Part shown: in pieces, positions 1-7,636 of the stretch
Layout of the letters: every line of letters starts with the position of its first letter
Position numbering within the stretch: the stretch's first letter is position 1
Program-made: the position numbers and the translations under genes
NCBI GenBank assembly: GCA_014804245.1
Contig: JAAVAE010000032.1
Location: 1-45,114, forward strand
Direction of reading: 5' to 3'
Length of the DNA stretch: 45,114 nt
DNA from: Lachnospiraceae bacterium
GTDB taxonomy: Bacteria; Bacillota; Clostridia; Lachnospirales; Lachnospiraceae
The notes under the pieces: model-generated
Seen by the model: only the letters and a program-made list of their open reading frames with translations
Database searches by the model: none
Told to the model about the DNA's origin: nothing

Positions 1-1820
1 CCTGTTTCAAGTACGAAAGAAGAATTTCCGGTTTCCATCACAATGCCGTCTATAATGGCAAGGGTAAGCGGAATTTTAAGGCTCATGATACTGCCGAATC
101 CCGGCGTACTTTCTATATCCAGTGTTCCGCCGATCTGTTGGATGTTCTGGACTACCACGTCCATCCCTACTCCTCTTCCGGAGTACTCTGTAACCTGTTC
201 ATTCGTAGAAAATCCCGGAAGTGTAATGAACTGATACACTTCTTTATCTGTATAAGCTGAATCAGGTTTGCTATCATCAAGCAGCCCTTGCTTTCTTGCC
301 TTTCCAAGTATCTTCTCTCTGTCAAGACCCTTTCCATTATCCTCAACGCTGATCCACACCTTGCCTGCTTCGGTTCTTGCCGACAGGATAACCTTACCTT
401 TATCCGGCTTACCGCTCTGCGCACGCTCAGCGTTCGTCTCGATTCCATGGTCAACAGCATTTCTGACCAGATGCATCAGAGGATCGGAAATATGCTCAAT
501 GATATTCTTATCTACCTCGGTGTTCTCTCCCACCATCTCAAATTCTATGTCTTTTCCAAGCTTTCTGGACACATCAAATACGATTCTGTTCATTTTCTGG
601 AATGTATTTGTCAGCGGAACCATTCGCATGGACATAATCACATTCTGCAGATCCGTGGAAATCTTGGACAACTGGGCTGCCGCCTTGTTAAAGCTGTTGA
701 GATTCAAACCGGGGACCTTCAAATCAGGATTTTGTAATACCACTGACTCCGAAATAACCAGCTCTCCTATCAATTCCATCAATTGATCCATCTTGCTTAT
801 ATTTACACTGATAAAAGATGCCTTCTCTGCCTTAGGTTTATCCTTCGCCAGTTTCTTCTGCTTACCTGGCTCTTTGGATTTAATGACAAAATCACCCGGT
901 GCAATCTTGGGTTTCTCAGGTTTTGGTTCCTCCTTGGGCTCTTCACTGCCGTCTGTCTGTTCCTGTTTTTGGGGCTCCGCCTCCTCCACATGGGATTCCG
1001 AATCGGCCTGCACTTCCTGATTACCAAAATCAAAGCCTTGCAGAAATTCCTCTGCCTTACATTCAAAAACCTCTACCTTTTTGATGTCATACCCCAGTCC
1101 GATTATATCGCGTATCTCCTCCTCCGTGCACTGCGCTTGGAGAAGAATTTTAAATCCATCTTCCAAAATGGTTTCTGCACTGCTCGCATCCGATATGATA
1201 TCCTCCGGAGAATACAAAAGATCTTCTGCTATTTCCTTTAATGCATATACTGTCTTGTAGGCATGTACATTTGCCATCTCCGTTTCCGGATAGAAGCTAA
1301 TGTAAATCTTGTAAAAGCGGCTGGCACTTGTAGCGACTGGCGCTATATAAAACTGTTTTGGCTCCTCGTGCACATTTTCGGGCACAGGCTCTGCCCCCTC
1401 GCTTGCCTCCGCTCTCTTGATTCCTTCCAAAAATTTGTCAAGATCTGCAATAATCCCGCTCGCATCACCGTCCACCGGATCACCGTTCCGGATCTTTTCC
1501 ATTTCATTTGAAATGAAGTCCTGCACTTCCAGAACATGTTCTACCAGTTCCAGATGCGGCACATGATGGGGCTTGGATTCTCTCAGATAATAAAAGACAT
1601 CCTCAAGCTTATGAGACACAGCAGTTATATTGTCAAACATCATGATACCTGAAGAGCCCTTAATGGTATGCATGGTCCTGAAAATTTCATTTATGCTGTC
1701 CTCATCAAAGCAGTCTGCATCCTTCTGATCCAAAACCATTTCCTGAAGTTGTTCAAGGAGCTGTTCATTCTCAAAAAGATAAATATCCAGCATGCCATCT
1801 GTACTAAATTCTTCAGCCAT
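1..1820 (-). CDS. cheA: CheA chemotaxis histidine kinase (3' end outside window)
   Basis: CheA takes its phosphate from ATP onto a histidine in its own HPt domain and passes it to CheY and CheB. The ATG at 1820 has a good AAAGGAG site upstream. The translated N-terminus has the HPt box with H51 in HTIKGSSG. An acidic, proline-rich linker and the P2 region follow, then the P3 dimerisation helices (ISKMDQLMELIGELVI) and the ATPase domain, with the N box HLVRNAVDHGIE, G1 box VEDNGKGLD and G2 region YSGRGVGMDVV. The reading frame is still open at base 1, so the CheW-like P5 domain lies outside the window. It is the third gene of a cheR-cheB-cheA run with short gaps, so cotranscription is likely. 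The family call is secure. Whether it serves flagellar chemotaxis or another output cannot be told here. Confidence 0.97.
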   Translation of the reverse strand, partial: MAEEFSTDGMLDIYLFENEQLLEQLQEMVLDQKDADCFDEDSINEIFRTMHTIKGSSGIMMFDNITAVSHKLEDVFYYLRESKPHHVPHLELVEHVLEVQDFISNEMEKIRNGDPVDGDASGIIADLDKFLEGIKRAEASEGAEPVPENVHEEPKQFYIAPVATSASRFYKIYISFYPETEMANVHAYKTVYALKEIAEDLLYSPEDIISDASSAETILEDGFKILLQAQCTEEEIRDIIGLGYDIKKVEVFECKAEEFLQGFDFGNQEVQADSESHVEEAEPQKQEQTDGSEEPKEEPKPEKPKIAPGDFVIKSKEPGKQKKLAKDKPKAEKASFISVNISKMDQLMELIGELVISESVVLQNPDLKVPGLNLNSFNKAAAQLSKISTDLQNVIMSMRMVPLTNTFQKMNRIVFDVSRKLGKDIEFEMVGENTEVDKNIIEHISDPLMHLVRNAVDHGIETNAERAQSGKPDKGKVILSARTEAGKVWISVEDNGKGLDREKILGKARKQGLLDDSKPDSAYTDKEVYQFITLPGFSTNEQVTEYSGRGVGMDVVVQNIQQIGGTLDIESTPGFGSIMSLKIPLTLAIIDGIVMETGNSSFVLET

Positions 1821-1856
1821 GTCCTACTCCTTTCCTGTCGTTTTTCTAAATCTTTT

Positions 1857-2885
1857 TTACATTTTATTCAAAACTGCATATGTTCTTTTTGCAATATCAC
1901 CCAGTTTTTCCTGACGTTCTACCGCTCCGATATCATACGCAACCTTTGGCATTCCATATACCACGCAGGTGGACTCATCCTGTCCGATGGTTCTGGCTCC
2001 TGCCCTGCGCATCTCCAGCAGTCCTTTTGCACCGTCACCGCCCATGCCGGTCAATATGATTCCCACCGCATTTGCACCCGCGGATTTAGCAACAGAATCA
2101 AACAACACATCCACTGACGGGCAATGTCCGTTCACCCTGGGACCCGCCTTGCATTCTACCTGATAGACCCCGTTTACCTTCAAAAGTCTCATATGCCTGT
2201 CGCCTCCCGGCGCAATCAGCATGCGTCCCGGCAATACTCTGTCCCCTGTCTCTGCTTCCTTTACCTGAATCCGACACTGATCATTCAGTCGCTTTGCATA
2301 CATGGATGTAAATCCTGGAGGCATATGCTGCACTACAACTACACCTGGAATGTCTGTGCCAAAATCTTTTGCAACTTCAAAGATTGCCTCGGTGCCTCCT
2401 GTGGAAGCGCCAATCGCAACAATCAGATTATTGGCCTTTACATTGAGATGCTGCTGCTCCTGATTCATGACTACCTTTTTTATATTGCTGATTTTGGCAG
2501 TTGATGCAATTTTTATTTTTACCAGAAGTTCATTCCTTATGAAGTCCTCCAGCTGCGCACGGTTTGACACCGCCGGCTTAGCAACAAAATCAACTGCTCC
2601 TGCATTCATTGCATCGAACACCTTTTCGCTGAGCGAACTGATTACAACTACAGGAAGCGGATACTGCGGCATAAGCTTCCGCAGAAATTCAATTCCGCTC
2701 ATTCTGGGAAGTTCTACATCCAGGGTCATCACATCAGGTTTATGGGTCAGAATGGCATCCCTCGCCTCAAAAGGATCCCTTGCAGTTGCCACGACTCGTA
2801 TAGCAGGATCTTTATTCAGATTCTGAACCAACAACTCCCTAAATACAATAGAATCCTCCACCACCAAAACTTTGATTGGCATCAT
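1857..2885 (-). CDS. cheB: CheB protein-glutamate methylesterase/deamidase
   Basis: CheB removes methyl groups from glutamates of chemoreceptors when its receiver domain is phosphorylated. The N-terminal receiver domain (about residues 4-125) has the acidic pocket E10/D11, phospho-acceptor D56 and K103. The C-terminal methylesterase domain (about 153-342) shows the expected triad: S161 in GASTGG, H187 in VQHMPPGF and D284 in MGGDGAKG. At 342 residues it is a normal full-length CheB. Two adjacent ATG codons (2885 and 2882) are possible starts; a GGGAGGAATTAAGGT stretch supports either. It begins three bases after the cheR stop, so translational coupling is likely, and it is followed 36 bases later by cheA. 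Confidence 0.97.
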   Translation of the reverse strand: MMPIKVLVVEDSIVFRELLVQNLNKDPAIRVVATARDPFEARDAILTHKPDVMTLDVELPRMSGIEFLRKLMPQYPLPVVVISSLSEKVFDAMNAGAVDFVAKPAVSNRAQLEDFIRNELLVKIKIASTAKISNIKKVVMNQEQQHLNVKANNLIVAIGASTGGTEAIFEVAKDFGTDIPGVVVVQHMPPGFTSMYAKRLNDQCRIQVKEAETGDRVLPGRMLIAPGGDRHMRLLKVNGVYQVECKAGPRVNGHCPSVDVLFDSVAKSAGANAVGIILTGMGGDGAKGLLEMRRAGARTIGQDESTCVVYGMPKVAYDIGAVERQEKLGDIAKRTYAVLNKM

Positions 2886-2888
2886 ACC

Positions 2889-3710
2889 TTAATTCCTCCC
2901 CTCCTCTTTCCGGAAAATTGACGGCTGTATAATCTTGAAAGGCGTACTGCTTCGATCCAGAGTCTCAGTCGTTCCAATAAACAAATACCCGCCCGGTTCT
3001 AAAGCATCATACACTTTCTGGACCAGTTCCTGTTTAGTCTTCTCATCAAAATATATCATAACATTGCGTAAAAATATAGTGTGCATTTTTCTCTTAAAGG
3101 GAAATGGATCCATCAAATTAAACTGACGGAAAATAACTTCCTTTTTCAATTCCTCTGTTGCCTGATACTGAGAGCCTCCATTGATTGCTTTGAAAAAATG
3201 TCGTTTCCACTGATCAGGCACATTTTTCAGCTGCTCCGCTGAATAGACACCGTTCATCGCCTGCTGCAATACTTTGGTTGAAATGTCAGTAGCAAGCACC
3301 TTTGTATCCCATTGATTCCGCTCCAGACCAAAAAAATCTGCCAGGACCATGGCGATCATGTAAGGTTCCTCTCCTGTGGAAGCTGCGCCGCACCATATGC
3401 GCAGATCCTTATTCCTGCTTTCCTTCATTTTCAGCCAAGGAAGTACTACTCCCTTAAAAAAGTCAAAATGCTCAAACTCCCTCATAAAGTATGTATGATT
3501 GGTGGTCAGATAATTGACCAGCATTCTTTCTTCATTCCCACTCTTGTCATTTTCAACTGCATCCATGAACTCGTGGAAATTTTTCATGCCTTTTCTTTTC
3601 AGGTAATTCTCCAACCGGCCATTTACAATTACTTTCTTCTGACTTAAATCAATACCATAACGTTGCTTCACAAAAGTTGAGATTCTTATAAATTCCTCAT
3701 CCGTAATCAA
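2889..3710 (-). CDS. cheR: CheR chemoreceptor glutamate methyltransferase
   Basis: CheR transfers methyl groups from S-adenosylmethionine to receptor glutamates, opposing CheB. The N-terminal helical domain (about 1-75) is followed by the SAM-binding domain with the CheR-typical GAASTGEEPY motif near residues 107-116, and later FLRNVMIYF and GYLFIGTTETL. Length (273 aa) is standard. The start is a TTG at 3710, preceded by a strong GGAGGAAGGAAAG site; no in-frame ATG lies near, and the N-terminal sequence (ITDEEFIRISTFV) fits the family. It sits 38 bases after the degenerate HD-domain gene in the same operon. Confidence 0.96.
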   Translation of the reverse strand: MITDEEFIRISTFVKQRYGIDLSQKKVIVNGRLENYLKRKGMKNFHEFMDAVENDKSGNEERMLVNYLTTNHTYFMREFEHFDFFKGVVLPWLKMKESRNKDLRIWCGAASTGEEPYMIAMVLADFFGLERNQWDTKVLATDISTKVLQQAMNGVYSAEQLKNVPDQWKRHFFKAINGGSQYQATEELKKEVIFRQFNLMDPFPFKRKMHTIFLRNVMIYFDEKTKQELVQKVYDALEPGGYLFIGTTETLDRSSTPFKIIQPSIFRKEEGRN

Positions 3711-3748
3711 CTTTCCTTCCTCCCGTCACAATAATAAATTTTTTATGC

Positions 3749-4810
3749 TCAATAAAATTGGCGCGATATTTTACAACAAATCTTAAAAATTTCCGGATTA
3801 TATTTTATACCGGATTCTCCTCTCATAATTTCAAGTGCCTCTTCCCTGTGAACTCCTTCCTTTCCAGTCAGCATACAGTACCTTTCCATAACGGAAACAA
3901 TCTGTGCGCCAAGAGGAATGTTATCACGGGACAAGCCTTCCGGATACCCGGTTCCATCCCAGTTTTCATGGTGATATCTGGCAATATCCACAGAAGTACT
4001 TATAAAGTCATTATAATCGTTGTTGACATGCAGATCCCTTAACAAATCTGCGCCAATATTCGTATGATTTTGAACAATTGCTTCCTCTTCATCTGTCAGT
4101 TCTGTCTTCTTTTGCAGAATTTCCTTAGAAATGCCAATATTTCCTATGTCGCAAAGGGGCGCTGCCAGTTCGATCGTATCAATATAAGTATCGGAGATCT
4201 GATTCTCGAACAACGGCGAAAGCTGCATCCCCTGTGCAAGAATCATACAGTTGTGTCCCAGCCTCTCCATGTATTTCCGATCATAATCCGAATTCTGGGC
4301 GGCTATATTTGCCATGGCATACAATATATTTTTCTTCTCCGATTCAATCTGCTTCAACTGTTCACTGACAGAGACCTGGAGTCTTCTGTTCATTTCCATA
4401 AGCTCACGCTTTGCTTCATGAAGCCGGAGATGAACCCCCACCCGGGCCTGCACCACTTCCGGTATGAACGGCTTGGTAATATAGTCTTCGCCACCTAACG
4501 AAAACCCTTCTATGATATCCATCGGATCATCAAATGCTGAGATAAAAACAACCGGGATATTTTTTGTCTCTTCATTCTTCTTCAATATCCGACAAAGTTC
4601 ATATCCATCCATTCCGGGCATGGAAATATCAGTCAGGATCAGCTGCGGCGGTCCATCCTTCATAATTTCAAGCGCCTGTTCCCCGCTTTCTGCAAGAAGA
4701 GGATATTCTCCCATATTTTTAATAATTTCTTCCAGAATGACTCTGTTCATTTCCACATCATCCACGATAAGAATCTTTGCCTTACCAGAGTCTGTATCTC
4801 CATAAATCAT
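3749..4810 (-). CDS. Response regulator with degenerate HD-GYP-type domain
   Basis: The receiver domain (about 12-125) has the DD pair and phospho-acceptor D61 in LTDISMPG, then a coiled linker and an HD-domain fold. Canonical HD-GYP proteins hydrolyse cyclic di-GMP using metal-binding histidines. Here the first histidine of the HD motif is replaced by cysteine (LCDIGNIG, about C220-D221), and the usual DVYDAL segment is altered to VMERYCML. The RYHHENWDGTGYP segment remains. It is therefore probably not a phosphodiesterase, although it may still bind a ligand or partner. I chose the ATG at 4810, which has AGGGGGAAGCGC upstream, over the TTG at 4828. It directly follows the kinase gene, so the kinase is a likely phosphate donor. 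353 aa. Confidence 0.88.
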   Translation of the reverse strand: MIYGDTDSGKAKILIVDDVEMNRVILEEIIKNMGEYPLLAESGEQALEIMKDGPPQLILTDISMPGMDGYELCRILKKNEETKNIPVVFISAFDDPMDIIEGFSLGGEDYITKPFIPEVVQARVGVHLRLHEAKRELMEMNRRLQVSVSEQLKQIESEKKNILYAMANIAAQNSDYDRKYMERLGHNCMILAQGMQLSPLFENQISDTYIDTIELAAPLCDIGNIGISKEILQKKTELTDEEEAIVQNHTNIGADLLRDLHVNNDYNDFISTSVDIARYHHENWDGTGYPEGLSRDNIPLGAQIVSVMERYCMLTGKEGVHREEALEIMRGESGIKYNPEIFKICCKISRQFY

Positions 4811-4828
4811 CTGCGCTTCCCCCTTCAA

Positions 4829-6268
4829 TCACATTAAGAAACGATTCAGTGCATCAAACTCTGCAGCTGCTTTTTCATAATTTTCTTTTTGAATCGCCAT
4901 TTTCAGCCTCAGTGCTATACGCTTTACCTCCCATGGTGCTTCATCCGTCAGCTGCCTGATTGTTTCCATGAACATCTCTGCCTTTTCCCAGTTTTCCATT
5001 TCTACACATAAAATCAGCTTCGAAAGGGTTTTCCTTAAATTTTCCTGATTACCCTGTGTTCCATATGTTTTGACATTTTCCAGATTACTGCCGTTTTCAG
5101 CAGAACCCTCAGACTGTATAAAGGTCAGTGGATTCTTGACATCATCAGGACGCTGCAAAACCGCTTCCTCTCCCTCGCAGACCCCTGCCCAGATGGAGAA
5201 CGAGAAATTGCTCCCTCTGTTCTTTTCACTCTCCACGTCAATCCTGCCGCCCATTAATTCCACAAGCTGTTTACAGATGTTCAGCCCCAGACCGGTACCG
5301 CCGTATTTTCTGGAAATCGATGCGTCCACCTGGGAAAAACTTTGAAATAATTTATTTCTGTCCCCTGCATCGATTCCGATGCCTGTATCTGATACAATGA
5401 AGAACAATTCTATCTTATCGTTTACCTGTGCCGTCCTGAATACTTCCAGCGTAATCTTACCCAAGGAAGTAAATTTCTGTGCGTTGGACAAAAGATTATT
5501 GAGAATCTGCACAATCCGCAGTTCATCACCCACAATATATTCCGGAATCTGGGGCGACACCGTCATAAAAAAGTCCAGTCCCTTCTCCGTAATCTTATTA
5601 ATGTGGTTTGCCTTCACATACTCAAGCATATTCCTGAAATGAAACTTGCGCGGTTCCAGATTGAACTTTCCTGCTTCCAGCTTTGAAAAATCAAGAATAT
5701 TATTGATGATTTTGTTCATATCATCACAGCAGCGCTCAATCACGCGTAAGGATCTCTCCGTACCTTCATCCAGATTTCCGTCAAGAAGCTCCCTCACATT
5801 TCCCAGCACCCCATTAACCGGTGTGCGAAGTTCGTGCGTCACATTTGCAACAAATTCAGACTTTACTTTCATTGCTTCCTGTGATTCCTGCTTAATTCTT
5901 TCTATTTCTCTGCCGAGATATTCTTTTTCCAATATATCAGTGGCCATACAGATATATACTTCAGGGCAGATTTCGCTCTTTATGATTCTTGCCTCTACCG
6001 GGAAGCAGGTCAGATTCTTACGGTATGCCACAAGATTCTGTAGTGTCCCTAGTTTAAGACTCTCCACATCAAAATCATCTTCTGCTGTTCGGAAAGTATT
6101 TGGAAAAACGGCGCTGATATGTCTGCCGCATAGATCCTTGTCATATTCCAGTTTTTGTCTGACAGTCTCATTTGCATAAGAGATTTCACCTGTCTGGTCA
6201 AACATCAGTACCATTTCCAAAGCATCTTCTACAGGAAATATTCCAATGGGAAATGTATCAGTTTTCAT
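4829..6268 (-). CDS. PAS-domain sensor histidine kinase
   Basis: A cytoplasmic-looking sensor kinase of 479 aa with no clear membrane segment. A PAS-like domain occupies about residues 12-115 and a short coiled coil about 116-136. The HisKA domain has H145 in FVANVTHELRTPVNG. The HATPase domain has an N box (LNNLLSNAQKF), G1 (DTGIGID) and G2 (GGTGLGLNI). About 90 C-terminal residues form a helical tail (ENLRKTLSKLILCVEMENW onward) without an obvious receiver domain or HPt histidine; its role is unknown. The start ATG at 6268 has GGGAGGAGAAG upstream. This is the first gene of the run kinase, HD-like regulator, cheR, cheB, cheA, which suggests one signalling pathway. Its 5' leader is made of two tandem hairpin repeats. 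Confidence 0.93.
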   Translation of the reverse strand: MKTDTFPIGIFPVEDALEMVLMFDQTGEISYANETVRQKLEYDKDLCGRHISAVFPNTFRTAEDDFDVESLKLGTLQNLVAYRKNLTCFPVEARIIKSEICPEVYICMATDILEKEYLGREIERIKQESQEAMKVKSEFVANVTHELRTPVNGVLGNVRELLDGNLDEGTERSLRVIERCCDDMNKIINNILDFSKLEAGKFNLEPRKFHFRNMLEYVKANHINKITEKGLDFFMTVSPQIPEYIVGDELRIVQILNNLLSNAQKFTSLGKITLEVFRTAQVNDKIELFFIVSDTGIGIDAGDRNKLFQSFSQVDASISRKYGGTGLGLNICKQLVELMGGRIDVESEKNRGSNFSFSIWAGVCEGEEAVLQRPDDVKNPLTFIQSEGSAENGSNLENVKTYGTQGNQENLRKTLSKLILCVEMENWEKAEMFMETIRQLTDEAPWEVKRIALRLKMAIQKENYEKAAAEFDALNRFLM

Positions 6269-6286
6269 CTTCTCCTCCCAAAGCGC

Positions 6287-6361
6287 AACAAACGCTGCCT
6301 CACTTCGCGAGTCAGCTTTATTGTAACAAACGCTGCCTCACTTCGCGAGTCAGCTTATTGT
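6287..6361 (-). repeat. Two tandem hairpin repeats in the kinase leader
   Basis: Two near-identical copies of 38 and 37 bases (6287-6324 and 6325-6361). Read on the minus strand, each unit runs ACAATAAGCTGACTCGCG, then AAGTGAGGCAGCGTTTGTT. Each contains a stem CTCGC-GAA-GTGAG (one G-U pair) extended by outer GCTG/CAGC pairing across one A-G mismatch. The array fills the space between the terminator of the upstream gene and the ribosome binding site of the kinase gene. Related units occur at 31305-31409. Confidence 0.9.
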
Positions 6362-6396
6362 AATAAAAATGAGGCAGCAAAAATATTTTTGCTGCC
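6362..6396 (-). terminator. Rho-independent terminator after the REC/HD-GYP gene
   Basis: A perfect 24-base inverted repeat at 6373-6396 (arms GGCAGCAAAAAT and ATTTTTGCTGCC) is followed on the minus strand by TCATTTTTATTA. It begins 12 bases beyond the TAA of the gene ending at 6408 and directly adjoins the hairpin repeat array. Confidence 0.85.
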
Positions 6397-6407
6397 CGCT
6401 ATCTGTT

Positions 6408-7493
6408 TTATGACGAAAAATCAAACATTTTAATTACTTCTACAATATTGAAGAAATCTTGCTTGGCAAGCGCGAAACATTCTAGTACATCAGGTGAAAA
6501 TTGTCCACATTCGCCATTCATAATCATATCATATGCTATGTTGTTGGCGTAAATACTCTTGTATACCCTGGGGCTTACCAATGCGTCATAAACATCCGCA
6601 ATAGCAACAATATGTGCACTAATTGGTATCTCATCTCCTACCAGATGATCCGGATATCCGTTTCCGTCCCATCTCTCATGGTGGTATCGGCAGATATCAT
6701 AGCAGTACTTATAAAATTCCTCTGTCTGCTTTTCACGGAACCTTTCAAGAACATCACACCCAATCGTCGTATGGGTCTTCATAATCTCAAACTCTTCTGG
6801 TGTAAGGCGCGCCGGCTTTAGAAGGATGGAATCCGGAATACCAATCTTACCTATGTCATGTAAGGCTGCTGCCCTGGAAATCTCATCCACCTGCACTGGT
6901 GTCAGTCCGTATTTAGGGAAATATTTCATAAGATATTTCAGCAGTATCCTCGTAAAGTATTTGATACGCCTGATATGTTCACCTGTTTCAAGGCTTCTGA
7001 ATTCCACCACGGAACTGAGGGCATCTATCATGAATTCATTACTCTCACGGATTTTCTTCTCCTGAGCCCTGATTGCCTCCTCCTGCTCCTTTAACCGCTC
7101 CTGCATATGGTGCTTATTCTGATACAATTCAATGATATTCTTTCCTCTGCGCTTCACAATGTGAGGATAGAATGGCTTATGCATTACATCAGCTACACCG
7201 TAGGCATATGCCTGATCATCACTGTCTACGACCGTTTCCCCGGTAATCAGTATGACGGGGATTTTTTCCAGCAGGTCATGGTTCTTCATATGGTCCAATA
7301 CTCCGAAACCATTCATAACAGGCATAACAATATCCAACAGGATAAGCACAATGTTATGATTCTTCTCAATCTGGGCAATTGCTTCCTGTCCATTTCCTGC
7401 TTCAACGATCTGATACTCATCCTGGAATAAACCTCTTAAAATCACGCGGTTTATTTCTTCATCATCAACAATTAATATCTGCTGTTTATGCAT
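6408..7493 (-). CDS. Response regulator with HD-GYP domain (probable cyclic di-GMP phosphodiesterase)
   Basis: Receiver domain at residues 4-120 with DDE at 10-12 and phospho-acceptor D54 (LLDIVMP), then a charged coiled linker (about 125-155). The HD-GYP domain is complete: GEHIRRIKYF near 171-180, HD at 212-213 (ALHDIGKIGIP), HH at 271-272 (RYHHERWDGNGYP), and DVYDALVSPRVYK. This set is that of active cyclic di-GMP phosphodiesterases, so phosphorylation of D54 probably controls cyclic di-GMP breakdown; activity is inferred. 361 aa. A promoter lies just upstream and a strong terminator downstream, so it is likely its own transcription unit. It makes an instructive pair with the degenerate homologue at 3749-4810. 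Confidence 0.93.
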   Translation of the reverse strand: MHKQQILIVDDEEINRVILRGLFQDEYQIVEAGNGQEAIAQIEKNHNIVLILLDIVMPVMNGFGVLDHMKNHDLLEKIPVILITGETVVDSDDQAYAYGVADVMHKPFYPHIVKRRGKNIIELYQNKHHMQERLKEQEEAIRAQEKKIRESNEFMIDALSSVVEFRSLETGEHIRRIKYFTRILLKYLMKYFPKYGLTPVQVDEISRAAALHDIGKIGIPDSILLKPARLTPEEFEIMKTHTTIGCDVLERFREKQTEEFYKYCYDICRYHHERWDGNGYPDHLVGDEIPISAHIVAIADVYDALVSPRVYKSIYANNIAYDMIMNGECGQFSPDVLECFALAKQDFFNIVEVIKMFDFSS

Positions 7494-7532
7494 AACGTCT
7501 CCTCATCTAAATGGTATTTTCCTCTATTAAAT

Positions 7533-7561
7533 AAATTATCATTTTTTAAATTAATTGTCAA
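7533..7561 (-). promoter_or_regulatory. SigA-type promoter of the REC/HD-GYP gene
   Basis: The minus strand reads TTGACA (7556-7561), 17 bases, TAATTT (7533-7538), with a TG one base before the -10, i.e. an extended -10. The gene starts about 40 bases downstream behind GAGGAGACGTT. Confidence 0.75.
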
Positions 7562-7636
7562 TTGATTTCTGGGCACAGATTCGACTATTATCAGCATCAA
7601 ATTCTTGTTAAAAAAGCGGAACGAAGCATAAACACC

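Noticed and set aside
268-786. Plus-strand open frames over cheA
   Set aside because: The minus strand gives a full CheA with all motifs; the plus frames have no recognisable motif.
6155-6433. Open frames across the hairpin repeats (for example 6155-6433 and 31102-31411, plus)
   Set aside because: They read through the tandem repeats in the strand opposite to the genes and lack ribosome binding sites; the protein-like similarity between them is only the repeat.
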